64,000 bases of DNA from JAZRPG01 sp045649105 (GCA_045649105.1 JAZRPG010000027.1:117377-181376); one strand, 5' to 3'; shown: positions 54,640 through 63,240, numbered from the stretch's first letter. Notes: a model not told the origin generated them from the letters alone. Made by a program: numbers and translations.

Positions 54640-56090
54640 TATTCTTCCCCCTCCGTATCTTTAGTATCTGATGTTCCTATTTTTTTGTAGTATTTATTCT
54701 CTGCTTTCTCTTTCGGTGGTGTGCACGGGTATTTCCCGGTAAAGCACGCCGTGCAGAAACCGCGTTTCCGGCACTCGGCAATCTGTTCGACATTCGCGGT
54801 GCTTAAAAATCCAAGTGAATCGACATCCATCATTTCACGCATTTCTTCAGTTGTATGATTCCATGCGATAAGGTTTTTCTGTGAGTCAATGTCCGTTCCG
54901 TAATAGCACGGATATAAAAACTTCGGAGCTGATGACCGCATATGCACTTCTGTCGCCCCTGCATCTCGGAGAAGCTTGACTATTCTGGCAGTTGTTGTCC
55001 CTCTGACTATAGAGTCGTCCACAAGAACAACACGCTTTCCCTTCACCGTCGCCGCAACAGTATTAAGCTTTATTCTGACCTTTTTTTCACGGTCTGCCTG
55101 CGTTGGCTGAATAAAGGTGCGCCCGATATATTTATTCTTTATAAATCCGATTCCGTACGGGATTCCCGACTGTTGGGAATATCCTATTGCGGCATCAAGA
55201 CCGGAGTCCGGCACGCCGATTACAACATCCGCCTCGACAGGATGTTCAAGCGCGAGAAACGCCCCTGCTCTCTGCCTTGCAATATGTACAGAGCTCCCGT
55301 CTATGACTGAATCGGGACGCGCAAAATATATAAGCTCAAATATGCACATTGCAGAATCTTTTTTCTTGCAATGCTCAGTAATTGATGTGATACCGCGCTT
55401 GTCAATAACAACAACCTCGCCCGGCTCAACATCACGGACAAAAGTAGCGCCGATGCTGTCAAAAGCACAGGTTTCCGATGCGACCACATAGCTGTCATCA
55501 AGTTTTCCTATACACAGTGGATGAAATCCGTACGGGTCACGTGCCGCTATAAGCTTTTGAGGCGACATGATAACAAGAGAATACGCACCATCAAGACTGT
55601 CCATTGCACGGGTTACAGCGTTTTCAATCGAGTCTGACTTCAGCCTCTCACGGGTAATTATATAAGATATTACCTCAGCATCACTTGTTGTGTGAAAAAT
55701 TGAACCATTAAGCTCAAGCTCACGTCTAAGCTCTGCCGCATTTGTAAGACTTCCGTTATTTGCAAGAGCTATGCAACCTTTGACATGGTTCACAACAAGT
55801 GGCTGGGCATTGAGCCTTGCGTCGCCCTTTGCCGTACCGTATCTTACGTGTCCAATAGCAATCTGACCATTGCCGAGTTTCTCAAGCACTCTATCCGTAA
55901 ACACATCACTTACAAGACCGGAATCACGATATGAATTAATTACTCCATCATCATTGACGGCAATACCGCAGCTTTCCTGACCTCTGTGCTGCAATGCAAA
56001 CAGTGCGTAATACGTAAGTGCGGAAATATCATGGTTATTGTTTGAAAAGATACCGAATACACCGCATTCCTCGTGCAATTTGTCAAACAT
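54639..56090 (-). CDS. purF: Amidophosphoribosyltransferase
   Basis: 483-residue first enzyme of the pathway, making phosphoribosylamine from PRPP and Gln. Cys9 in HEECGVFGIF is the Ntn nucleophile after removal of a short propeptide. The PRPP loop is VVLVDDSIVRGTTTARIV. Cys residues near the C terminus (CRKRGFCTACFTG) fit the iron-sulfur type known from Bacillus. ATG at 56090 follows GAGGAAAA; a further six codons upstream would include that site and are rejected. Confidence 0.96.
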   Translation of the reverse strand: MFDKLHEECGVFGIFSNNNHDISALTYYALFALQHRGQESCGIAVNDDGVINSYRDSGLVSDVFTDRVLEKLGNGQIAIGHVRYGTAKGDARLNAQPLVVNHVKGCIALANNGSLTNAAELRRELELNGSIFHTTSDAEVISYIITRERLKSDSIENAVTRAMDSLDGAYSLVIMSPQKLIAARDPYGFHPLCIGKLDDSYVVASETCAFDSIGATFVRDVEPGEVVVIDKRGITSITEHCKKKDSAMCIFELIYFARPDSVIDGSSVHIARQRAGAFLALEHPVEADVVIGVPDSGLDAAIGYSQQSGIPYGIGFIKNKYIGRTFIQPTQADREKKVRIKLNTVAATVKGKRVVLVDDSIVRGTTTARIVKLLRDAGATEVHMRSSAPKFLYPCYYGTDIDSQKNLIAWNHTTEEMREMMDVDSLGFLSTANVEQIAECRKRGFCTACFTGKYPCTPPKEKAENKYYKKIGTSDTKDTEGEE

Positions 56091-56145
56091 CTTTTTTCCT
56101 CTTCTCATTATAATTAATACGCTTTAAGGCGTTTTTATCCAAAAA

Positions 56146-56634
56146 TTAAAACTTATTGCACACTCTCTCATCAGCAGCGGCAACCGCATCTGACATGCTT
56201 TGGCGCATATCCGAAAGCTTTTTTGAAAGTTCCGCATCAGAAAGTGCAAGCATTTGTGCTGCAAGAATAGCGGCATTTTCCGCTCCGTCTATCGCAACGG
56301 TAGCCACCGGAATTCCGGACGGCATCTGAACTGTAGCAAGAAGTGCATCAAGCCCGTCAAGCACAGACGCCTTTACAGGTATACCTATGACAGGTAAAAT
56401 TGTGTTTGCGGCAATCGCTCCGGCAAGGTGCGCAGCTTTTCCCGCCGCCGCTATTATAACGCCAAAACCTGCCTCTGCCGCATTTTTTGAAAATTCAGCC
56501 GCCGCCGCAGGAGTCCTGTGCGCAGACATTACGCGGACTTCAAAAGGAATTTCCAGTAACTTAAGCTTTGCAACGGCCTTCTCAACGACCGGCAAATCGC
56601 TCTCGCTACCCATAATAATCGCAACCTTTTTCAT
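56146..56634 (-). CDS. purE: N5-carboxyaminoimidazole ribonucleotide mutase
   Basis: 162-residue class I or II PurE. IIMGSESDLPVVEKA is the phosphate loop and SAHRTPAAAAEF the His motif; GMSAHL-type blocks follow as AAGKAAHLAGAIAA. No purK is nearby, so it could work on free AIR and CO2 or use a distant PurK. ATG at 56634 has AGGAG 8 bases upstream. It is the first gene of the purine operon, directly under a ZTP-type riboswitch. Confidence 0.94.
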   Translation of the reverse strand: MKKVAIIMGSESDLPVVEKAVAKLKLLEIPFEVRVMSAHRTPAAAAEFSKNAAEAGFGVIIAAAGKAAHLAGAIAANTILPVIGIPVKASVLDGLDALLATVQMPSGIPVATVAIDGAENAAILAAQMLALSDAELSKKLSDMRQSMSDAVAAADERVCNKF

Positions 56635-56664
56635 TTTCACAACTCCTAAAAAATGTTTCATAAT

Positions 56665-56760
56665 CAAAAATCGGGCAACTCTAATAAAGAGTAGCCCAGG
56701 CGGTCGGCAAATAAAGGCGGAGGTTACACTGTGTTAATTCACATATCCGCCAGCAACATT
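56665..56760 (-). promoter_or_regulatory. ZTP riboswitch (pfl motif) of the purine operon
   Basis: The minus strand reads GCTGGCGGATA, a small hairpin with AATTAA loop (TGTG/CACA), then GCCGACCGCCTGGGC at 56694-56708. This is the conserved 3' half of the pfl/ZTP class. A terminator hairpin (GGGCTACTCT with AGAGTTGCCC, 56673-56697) followed by T residues shares GGGC with the aptamer. Ligand binding should therefore prevent termination and switch the operon on. The GGGGAG segment expected after the small hairpin is not obvious, so the aptamer is somewhat diverged. Confidence 0.78.
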
Positions 56761-56804
56761 CCACCGCAAAAATTGTATCATACAGACCCCTTCTGTGTCA
56801 AGCG

Positions 56805-57554
56805 CTAAAGCAGTTTTTTCGCCGTTTTTCTCGGGTCACAATCCAGTACCTCCCACCCCTTGAGCGGCAGTCTTTGCATCGCACTGAAAACCTTTCGTTC
56901 ATATCCCGGATACCTTGAATTCATAAGTGAAATATGCTCCTTCATCTCCTGCCTTTTTGTATTCCCGTTTGCCGGACACGGATTCTTCACAACAGGTATC
57001 CCGAATCGCCTGATAACACCCCGTATGAGGGGCTCATTAACATAAAGCAGCGGCCTTATCTGCACGAGATTCTTCCTGTCCAGATATGTAACCGGCGAAA
57101 AGCACGAAATTCTCCCTTCAAATATCTGTGAAAGCAGGAACGTTTCAACCGCATCATTAAAATTATGACCGAGCGCAATCTTATTGCACCCAAGCCGCTT
57201 TGCTTCATCATGTAAAAGCCCGCGCCTCATCTTTGCACAAAGCGAACATGGGTTTTCTTCTTTTCTTATATTGAACACAACATCAAATATATTGCTTCTG
57301 ACTATTGAATACTTAATTTTGTGTCTTTCACAAAACTCAGCGACCTCACTGTAATCAGAGTTTCCCGGCTCCGGGTCTACAGTGATGGCCACAATGTCAA
57401 ATTTCACTGTATAGAATCTTCTGAGTTCGGAAAGCGCAAGGAGCATAAGCATTGAATCTTTGCCCCCCGAAACACCTACAGCAATTTTGTCGCCCTCATC
57501 AATCATTTTATATTCCGCTATACATTTGCGGGTAAGACTCAAAATACGTTGCAT
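56805..57554 (-). CDS. TtcA-family PP-loop tRNA-thiolation-type enzyme
   Basis: 249-residue PP-loop ATPase. The pyrophosphate loop is SGGKDS (29-34). The CxxC pair is Cys103 and Cys106 (NPCSLC), and a third Cys lies in VKNPCPANG. That set matches TtcA-like proteins that bind a [4Fe-4S] cluster and 2-thiolate tRNA cytosine 32. The start at 57554 follows a GGGTG site; an extension to 57626 adds a hydrophobic stretch with no ribosome binding site. Firmicute members are less well characterised than E. coli TtcA. Confidence 0.83.
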   Translation of the reverse strand: MQRILSLTRKCIAEYKMIDEGDKIAVGVSGGKDSMLMLLALSELRRFYTVKFDIVAITVDPEPGNSDYSEVAEFCERHKIKYSIVRSNIFDVVFNIRKEENPCSLCAKMRRGLLHDEAKRLGCNKIALGHNFNDAVETFLLSQIFEGRISCFSPVTYLDRKNLVQIRPLLYVNEPLIRGVIRRFGIPVVKNPCPANGNTKRQEMKEHISLMNSRYPGYERKVFSAMQRLPLKGWEVLDCDPRKTAKKLL

Positions 57555-57674
57555 TTTTACACCCTGCTTTATAAAAAAATTTAAATTGCAAAACGAGTAT
57601 ACGAGAGAATACAAGAGATATATCAAGAAAACAAGAGTTTTTTAATTCTAAAATAAAAAAACCGAAAATAAGTG

Positions 57675-57704
57675 TTGACATATACTCTGCGTTTGTGGCA
57701 TAAT
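57675..57704 (+). promoter_or_regulatory. Promoter of rplM-rpsI
   Basis: A perfect TTGACA at 57675-57680 and CATAAT at 57699-57704 are 18 bases apart, upstream of the L13 leader. Confidence 0.75.
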
Positions 57705-57711
57705 GTTAATG

Positions 57712-57800
57712 CTCGTTAATGAGATTATATACTAAGTAACAGCAAAAGGAAATGTTTTTTTACATTTGTTTTTGCCGGATACTTAGAAATCTCATACGAA
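57712..57800 (+). promoter_or_regulatory. Ribosomal protein L13 leader RNA
   Basis: A nested stem structure lies upstream of rplM: GAGATT pairs with AATCTC, ACTAAGTA with TACTTAG, and GCAAAA with TTTTGC, capped by an AAATGT/ACATTT hairpin. The shape and position match the L13 leader known in Firmicutes, bound by L13 for autoregulation. Confidence 0.72.
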
Positions 57801-57824
57801 GGAATATAAAACGGAGGTCATAAA

Positions 57825-58274
57825 ATGTCAACATTAATGGCAAACGAGAATACTGTTACAAGAAAATGGTATATTCTCGATGCTGCGAATAAGCCTATGG
57901 GCGAGACAGCAGCTCAGGCTGCAGTCCTTCTTCGCGGCAAACATAAGACGGATTACACCCCGCATGTAGACTGCGGCGATTTTGTAATCATCATTAATGC
58001 TGCAAAGGCAGTTCTTACAGGAAACAAACTCGACCAGAAATACTACCGCACACATTCAGGTTATGTCGGCGGTCTTAAAGAGGTCAAATATCGCATTCTC
58101 ATGAATGAGAAGCCTGAGCTTGCTATGGAGCTCGCTGTCAAGGGCATGATTCCGAGAAATGTACTCGGCAGAAAGGCACTCGGCCGTCTCAAGATTTTTG
58201 CAGGCGCAGAGCACAACCATGCCGCACAGAAGCCGGTCATGTTTACATCGTATAAAACCGAGGGGGTAGAATAA
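57825..58274 (+). CDS. rplM: 50S ribosomal protein L13
   Basis: 149-residue large-subunit protein binding 23S rRNA early in assembly. KWYILDAANKPMGETAAQAA, YTPHVDCGDFVIIINA and MIPRNVLGRKALGRLKIFAG are diagnostic. The ATG follows GGAGG closely. It is likely autoregulated by the upstream leader. It is coupled to rpsI with a one-base overlap. Confidence 0.97.
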   Translation: MSTLMANENTVTRKWYILDAANKPMGETAAQAAVLLRGKHKTDYTPHVDCGDFVIIINAAKAVLTGNKLDQKYYRTHSGYVGGLKEVKYRILMNEKPELAMELAVKGMIPRNVLGRKALGRLKIFAGAEHNHAAQKPVMFTSYKTEGVE

Positions 58275-58678
58275 TGTACACACCTAAGAAACCTTATTTT
58301 TATGGCACAGGAAGAAGAAAGTCCTCTGTGGCAAGAGTTCATGTTTATCCCAACGGTAGCGGAAACATAACAATTAACAAGCGCTCACTTGACAACTACT
58401 TCGGTCTTGACACACTCAAGCTCATTGTCCGTCAGCCGCTTGTTTCTACAAATATGACAGACAAGGTCGACATTGAAGCAACTGTTATCGGCGGCGGCTT
58501 CACAGGTCAGGCCGGTGCTATCCGTCACGGTATCGCACGCGCTCTTCTCAGCGTCAACGAGGAGTTCCGCCCCATCCTCAAGAAAGAGGGCTTCCTCACA
58601 CGCGACCCGAGAATGAAGGAGCGCAAAAAGTACGGACTCAAAGCAGCTCGTCGTGCACCGCAGTTCTCCAAGAGATAA
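58274..58678 (+). CDS. rpsI: 30S ribosomal protein S9
   Basis: 134-residue small-subunit protein whose C-terminal tail reaches the P-site tRNA. GTGRRKSSVARVHVYPNGSG near the start and the terminal Arg at 134 after PQFSK are diagnostic. It starts at the last base of rplM. A hairpin terminator follows. Confidence 0.97.
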   Translation: MYTPKKPYFYGTGRRKSSVARVHVYPNGSGNITINKRSLDNYFGLDTLKLIVRQPLVSTNMTDKVDIEATVIGGGFTGQAGAIRHGIARALLSVNEEFRPILKKEGFLTRDPRMKERKKYGLKAARRAPQFSKR

Positions 58679-58699
58679 TTACATCTCAAATGGGATATA

Positions 58700-58735
58700 T
58701 CAAAAGCACTCACGAAAGTGGGTGCTTTTTTCATC
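58700..58735 (+). terminator. Terminator of rplM-rpsI
   Basis: AAAAGCACTCAC pairs with GTGGGTGCTTTTTT around a short GAAA-type loop, 25 bases after rpsI. Confidence 0.85.
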
Positions 58736-58884
58736 ATAAATTTTAAAAGAATAAGTCAGCACAATTAGCCTTGACAAATTTTTTCGATATTCTTCAACTT
58801 TTTAATGCTATTTCAATCAATATATGTTATAATATATTTGTGAAAAATTTCTACTTATACATCTCTAAGGAGGACATGCTGACT

Positions 58885-59931
58885 ATGGATTTTTCGCAAT
58901 ATCTCACGCATTTAACGAATAATCCCTTGGCTATCATAACTGCGCTCCTGACACTCGGTGTAATTCTCGTAAATGGCTGGACCGATGCACCCAACGCCAT
59001 AGCCACCTGTGTTTCAACGCGCTCAATCAAACCTCGCAATGCAATACTTATGGCTGCCTTTTTTGACTTCCTCGGCGTATTTGTAATGACGATTATAAAC
59101 AACAAGGTTGCAGCCACAATAAGCAACATGGTTAATTTCGGCGTGAACACAAAAGAAGCAACGACCGCGCTCTGCGCTGCTTTGTTTTCAATCGTTGTAT
59201 GGGCAACCGCTGCCTGGAAATTCGGCATTCCGACAAGCGAAAGCCACGCACTCATTGCCGGTCTCTCCGGCGCGGCAATCGCCATTCACGGCAGCTTTTC
59301 CGGAATTAACGGCAGTGAATGGATTAAAGTTATCTACGGACTCTTCCTTTCAACTCTGCTCGGTTTTGTTGTCGGTTTCCTTAGCCTCCGCGGAGTTGAA
59401 AAGCTCTTTGGCAGATGTGACCGAATGAAGGCTAACAAAGCGTTCCGAGTAGCGCAAAACTGTGGCGGTGCATTTATGGCATTCATGCACGGTGCACAGG
59501 ACGGGCAGAAGTTTATGGGCGTTTTCCTTCTCGGCTCTGCCCTAAGCGCCGGTCAGGGCGGTGTCACTGAGTTTGTAATCCCCATTTGGCTTATGATTGT
59601 ATGCTCAGTTGTTATGGCACTCGGAACATCTATGGGCGGATATAAAATCATAAAATCAGTCGGCATGGATATGGTACGGCTTAAAACTCATCAGGGCTTT
59701 GCCGCAGATATGGGCGCCGGTCTCTGTCTGTTGCTCGCGTCGCTTACGGGAATCCCCGTAAGCACAACACATACAAAAACATCTTCAATAATGGGTGTTG
59801 GCTTCTCAAAACGCGCATCAGCAGTTAACTGGAAAATTGTTAAAGAAATGGTTCTTACTTGGATTCTCACCTTCCCCGGATGCGGACTTTTGGCATATTT
59901 AATGGTTAAATTGTTCCTGTTAATTTTTTAA
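58885..59931 (+). CDS. pit: Inorganic phosphate transporter, PiT family
   Basis: 348-residue membrane carrier for phosphate (as metal phosphate or with cations). The two inverted PiT signatures are seen as GWTDAPNAIATCVSTRSI near the N terminus and STTHTKTSSIMGVGFSKR near the C terminus. Ten or so hydrophobic segments are visible. I use ATG at 58885 with AAGGAGG 11 bases upstream; ATG at 58876 would lie only 2 bases from it. The DUF47 accessory gene follows after 24 bases. Confidence 0.92.
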   Translation: MDFSQYLTHLTNNPLAIITALLTLGVILVNGWTDAPNAIATCVSTRSIKPRNAILMAAFFDFLGVFVMTIINNKVAATISNMVNFGVNTKEATTALCAALFSIVVWATAAWKFGIPTSESHALIAGLSGAAIAIHGSFSGINGSEWIKVIYGLFLSTLLGFVVGFLSLRGVEKLFGRCDRMKANKAFRVAQNCGGAFMAFMHGAQDGQKFMGVFLLGSALSAGQGGVTEFVIPIWLMIVCSVVMALGTSMGGYKIIKSVGMDMVRLKTHQGFAADMGAGLCLLLASLTGIPVSTTHTKTSSIMGVGFSKRASAVNWKIVKEMVLTWILTFPGCGLLAYLMVKLFLLIF

Positions 59932-59955
59932 TATATTTATAGAAGGAGATTTATT

Positions 59956-60576
59956 ATGGCTAAAAGAAAATTTGATTACTTTAATTATTTCAGCGAGGTA
60001 TCAGACATAATATGCAAAGCCGCAGAGCATCTATATAATACCCTCTCCGATTTTGACGAAAATGCGCTTCAGAAAAACCTTGATACAATGCATGAATTTG
60101 AACATCAGGCAGACTGTATTAAGCATGACATGATGCAGGTTCTGGCGCACGAATTTATCACCCCGATTGAACGCGAGGACATCGTAGCATTAGCTCAGCA
60201 GTCGGATGATGTCATAGACAAGATCGAAGATGTCCTTCTCCGTATATATATGTTCAACATAAAGGAAATCAAGCCCTACATCATCGAATTTGCAAAGAGT
60301 ATAATTGGCTGTGCAAAGAAACTTAACATAGTCTTTGGTGAGTTTAAGAATTTCAAAAACTCTGACACAATCAGAGCAGGTATTGTCGAGGTTAATAAAT
60401 ACGAAAGCGACGGAGACAAGGTCCTCTGTGATGCAATCCGCCATTTATCAACATCCGACACATCAGACAGAGAGTTCTTCGTCTGGACAGCCATTCTTGA
60501 AAATCTTGAGGATTGTCTTGACGCGTGCGAGGATGTTGCAGATATTATCGAAGAAGTTATCATGAAAAACACCTGA
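59956..60576 (+). CDS. DUF47/PhoU-like accessory protein of Pit
   Basis: 206-residue all-helical protein of the DUF47 (PhoU-related) family. EHQADCIKHDMM and QQSDDVIDKIEDV are the E/D-rich repeats that bind metal clusters in PhoU proteins. It is the usual companion of PiT transporters and probably modulates phosphate uptake. It shares the operon with pit and ends before a terminator. Confidence 0.9.
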   Translation: MAKRKFDYFNYFSEVSDIICKAAEHLYNTLSDFDENALQKNLDTMHEFEHQADCIKHDMMQVLAHEFITPIEREDIVALAQQSDDVIDKIEDVLLRIYMFNIKEIKPYIIEFAKSIIGCAKKLNIVFGEFKNFKNSDTIRAGIVEVNKYESDGDKVLCDAIRHLSTSDTSDREFFVWTAILENLEDCLDACEDVADIIEEVIMKNT

Positions 60577-60630
60577 GTTCAAAGGAAAACCCACTTCCCC
60601 ATTCGCGCATCCGCAATGGCAACAATATTA

Positions 60631-60666
60631 AAAGGCTGAACGAAACAAATCGTTCAGCCTTTTTTG
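60631..60666 (+). terminator. Terminator of pit-DUF47
   Basis: AAAGGCTGAACG pairs with CGTTCAGCCTTTTTT around an 8-base loop. Confidence 0.88.
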
Positions 60667-60746
60667 ATATTAATATAACTTTGTAAATCCAAAAAGCATC
60701 GTCAATACTCCAATCTGCCGACAACCCAGTTTAGACTAATCATCAC

Positions 60747-61106
60747 TTATGACACAAACTCGGTCACACTATGTTTTGTAGAAAAAAGAGTACCTTCTAT
60801 CAGGTTCGGATTTCCATGTTGAGGACTTGTATGCAGTACCTCAAATTCTGTTTCAGACAACCACTCACACATACAGGTTCCGGTTGTAATTTTGTGCCAC
60901 TTTGAAAACAATCCCTTTTCTTTTACAAAGTAGGCGCCATCGTACCCTGCTCCTCCTTCGTCTATCATAAAAGTGATAAGTTGATACTCATTGGTCGGAG
61001 AAGGCTCGATTTTAAAATAAATACACTCTTTTAAAAAAAGGAAAGCGGACAGAAAAAACACCAAAATTACCAATAAGACATATTTCCTTTTCTTTTTCAC
61101 CAACAT
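60747..61106 (-). CDS. Hypothetical membrane-anchored protein
   Basis: 119-residue protein with a Lys/Arg-rich start, one membrane segment (about 8-27) and a short extracytoplasmic domain containing NEYQLITFMIDEGGAGYDGAYFV. I recognise no family with confidence; it has the look of small exported DUF proteins that face the envelope. AGGTG is only a few bases from the ATG, so the start could be the GTG at 61112. It is preceded on the same strand by a zinc-ribbon protein gene. Confidence 0.5.
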   Translation of the reverse strand: MLVKKKRKYVLLVILVFFLSAFLFLKECIYFKIEPSPTNEYQLITFMIDEGGAGYDGAYFVKEKGLFSKWHKITTGTCMCEWLSETEFEVLHTSPQHGNPNLIEGTLFSTKHSVTEFVS

Positions 61107-61191
61107 TATCACCTATAATCATTAATTGCGAGGCATAAGGTTTAGATGCAACATATATTGAAAAAAAGTTCATGTTAAGTTAGAGCCAAAA

Positions 61192-61722
61192 TCAGAAATT
61201 TGACATCATAATTAAGAACGATATAACGGAACAAGCTAAACTGATTATTGTAAGTACAACAAAGAATTTAATCATTGCTTCTATGCTTTTTAATGTTTTT
61301 AACTGCTCATTCTGAATTTTTAAAAACGATATATCTTTCACTTTAGAACTATCACTTGTTTCCTCTGCAATAGGGAGTGAATCGCTTTCAATAGTAAAAT
61401 CCGTTTCCTCATTACCACTATTATGGTCTTGTTTTCCATTTACTTCTTGATTTAAAATAAAGTCTTTTCTCTGAGCAATTCTATCAATCAAACCTTTTAA
61501 TTCCTCGACAACTGATACATTATACAGTTCTTTGCTAACTGTGAGTATTTCCTCCTTGAGTCTTTTAAAGTTATTTGCATCTTTTGTTCTGTACAACTCA
61601 TCTACCTTTACTTTTATCTGCATTGCACATTTGCTACACAGTATTTTATCAGAATTTAACAACAATGGATCTCCACTCACAAAACCACTTTTTTTACCAC
61701 AATTCTCACAAAATTTAGCCAT
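61192..61722 (-). CDS. Zinc-ribbon protein with C-terminal membrane anchor, function unknown
   Basis: 176-residue protein. The N terminus carries a zinc ribbon, Cys5-x2-Cys8 with Cys29-x2-Cys32 (FCENCG and LCSKCA). A charged, probably coiled-coil middle follows (about 40-95), then an acidic low-complexity stretch and a single C-terminal membrane segment (about 150-172). The topology suggests a cytoplasmic tail-anchored protein. The codon use is AT-richer than in the housekeeping genes. The family is not recognised. Confidence 0.55.
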   Translation of the reverse strand: MAKFCENCGKKSGFVSGDPLLLNSDKILCSKCAMQIKVKVDELYRTKDANNFKRLKEEILTVSKELYNVSVVEELKGLIDRIAQRKDFILNQEVNGKQDHNSGNEETDFTIESDSLPIAEETSDSSKVKDISFLKIQNEQLKTLKSIEAMIKFFVVLTIISLACSVISFLIMMSNF

Positions 61723-61851
61723 TTTAATTCCTCCTAAATATTTTTATCTTATTATTGTTTATATTTAATGTTGTATTTTTCGACAGCATTCGACATATCC
61801 ATATTACTCACATCAAGTCAGAGATAAAAACATCCCACTGTCTGTTATGCA

Positions 61852-62340
61852 TTAAACGCTTTTAAGCACTTCCCACTTTTCAATAAGCCTGTCCAGAGAC
61901 CAGGCAGCATTTGCAGGAGATGTGGACGGCAGACATACCGCATCTCTGTTTATTTGAGCTTTTGTATACTTTTTAAAGTATTTTTCTGCAGTTTTTCCGT
62001 TAACGAAAATCCGCCTGATATTCGCTTCTCTCAAAATTTTCGAAAGGTCATTTATCTTCACATTCTTAATAGAGCTATCAGAGCTTCCCGTTATCTCGCA
62101 CGATGCAATAACATCCCAAAGCGCGATCCCGTTTTCAAGCAAAAAACGCTTCTTTTCTTCAACAGTCTCAGGTTTATCACACTTAAACACAGCAGAGAGC
62201 ACCTTCCAAAAACGATTTTGCGGATGTCCATAAAAAAACATCTCCTCCCGGGACTTTACCGACGGAAAGCTACCCAGAATCAGAATCTTGGAATCTTTAT
62301 TATATAAAGGCGGAAACGGGTGCTCTGTCATTTTTACCAT
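61852..62340 (-). CDS. DNA-deoxyinosine glycosylase (uracil-DNA glycosylase superfamily, HDG type)
   Basis: 162-residue base-excision repair enzyme. The N-terminal ILGSFPSVKSREEMFFYGHP and NRFWKVLS blocks and the C-terminal LPSTSPANAAW block match family 6 UDG-fold (hypoxanthine-DNA) glycosylases. It removes deaminated adenine from DNA. ATG at 62340 has AGGAA 9 bases upstream; an internal ATG three codons later is also possible. It is a few bases downstream of the nitroreductase gene. Confidence 0.88.
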   Translation of the reverse strand: MVKMTEHPFPPLYNKDSKILILGSFPSVKSREEMFFYGHPQNRFWKVLSAVFKCDKPETVEEKKRFLLENGIALWDVIASCEITGSSDSSIKNVKINDLSKILREANIRRIFVNGKTAEKYFKKYTKAQINRDAVCLPSTSPANAAWSLDRLIEKWEVLKSV

Positions 62341-62358
62341 CTCACAAAATTCCTAAAT

Positions 62359-62877
62359 TCAGAACTGCTCGTAAACTACCGTTTCTTCAAGTGGGCGAAA
62401 TGTGTTATGCTTCTCAATAGGTGCTGAGGTATCTGCCGGATATCCCATTACCAGAAGAGCAAGCGGCTTGATATTGTCCGGAATGTTAAACTCTTTCTTC
62501 ATGGCATAGGGGTCAAAGTGCATTACCCAGCAACTGCCTGCACCGACATTATGTGCAGAAAGCATCATATGAGTTGCGACAATCGCGGCATCAACCGGTG
62601 CAGAAAGAGCCCCGTCATATGCCCTTTTCCAGCTTTCATCCTCATTATAGCAAACAAGCATTGCCGTAGGCGCATTAAAGTGACACTTTGTGCATTTCTT
62701 TAGTCTTTCAAGACTTGCATCCGTATTCAGCACCAGAATCCTCTGTGGCTGAAAATTACAGCCTGTGGGTGCCTTATTAGCCGCCGCTAAAATTTTTGAA
62801 ACATCTTCTTCCGTCAGACGCTCCGACTTAAAATCCCTTACGGAGTATCTTTCCGCAATTAATTTTTCATATTCCAT
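62359..62877 (-). CDS. Nitroreductase family flavoprotein
   Basis: 172-residue FMN-dependent oxidoreductase. RYSVRDFKSERL is the start of the nitroreductase fold, ANKAPTGCNFQPQRILV binds FMN, and a later ALLVMGYPAD segment completes the fold. The substrate is unknown; such enzymes reduce nitro compounds, quinones or flavins. It probably forms a two-gene unit with the DNA glycosylase. Confidence 0.88.
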   Translation of the reverse strand: MEYEKLIAERYSVRDFKSERLTEEDVSKILAAANKAPTGCNFQPQRILVLNTDASLERLKKCTKCHFNAPTAMLVCYNEDESWKRAYDGALSAPVDAAIVATHMMLSAHNVGAGSCWVMHFDPYAMKKEFNIPDNIKPLALLVMGYPADTSAPIEKHNTFRPLEETVVYEQF

Positions 62878-62957
62878 AATTAAACCTCATTCCTGATATT
62901 TATAGATAAGTTATTATATGATTTTGTCAAGTTAGGGACAAAAAATTTAATGGTTTG

Positions 62958-63021
62958 TCGGCACTTTTTATCGGCACTTTTTATCGGCACTTTTTGTCGG
63001 CAGTTTTTGTCGGCAGTTTTT
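62958..63021. repeat. 13-bp tandem repeat, about 4.9 copies
   Basis: Units of TCGGCACTTTTTA repeat from 62958 with drift to TCGGCAGTTTTTG in the later copies. There are no spacers, so it is not a CRISPR array. It lies upstream of the nitroreductase gene, outside any reading frame. Confidence 0.9.
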
Positions 63022-63058
63022 CAAAACCGCCGATAAATTCATACGATTAAAATGCCTT

Positions 63059-63197
63059 TCCAAAGGCTTCTCCTTGAGGAGAGGCTCCGCCGTAGGCGGT
63101 GGTGAGGTGTAGATTGCGTAGCAATCGTTATTTTTTTCACCTCATCCGTCAGCTATCGCTGACACCTTCCCCTCAAGGGGAAGGCTTTTTTGTCCCT
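63059..63197. repeat. Palindromic interspersed element (MITE- or REP-like)
   Basis: Nested inverted repeats: GGCTTCTCCTTGAGG at the left end is nearly complementary to CCCCTCAAGGGGAAGGC at the right. Inside are CTCCGCC/GGCGG, GAGGTG/CACCTC, ATTGC/GCAAT and GTCAGC/GCTGAC. The whole can fold into one long branched hairpin ending in T residues. I recall closely similar elements scattered through gut Clostridia genomes. Confidence 0.75.
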
Positions 63198-63240
63198 TGT
63201 ATATCAAACTTTATAAAGACTGTATAATATAAAAGCCGGG

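Larger units (their letters stand above)
62878..63240. other. Gene-free stretch with two repeat elements
   Basis: No coding sequence is supported in these 363 bases. They hold a 13-bp tandem repeat at 62958-63021 and a long palindromic element at 63059-63197, listed separately. Confidence 0.7.

Noticed and set aside
62958..63021. Short direct repeats that could suggest a CRISPR array
   Set aside because: The 13-bp units are contiguous with no spacers, and no cas gene is in the window.
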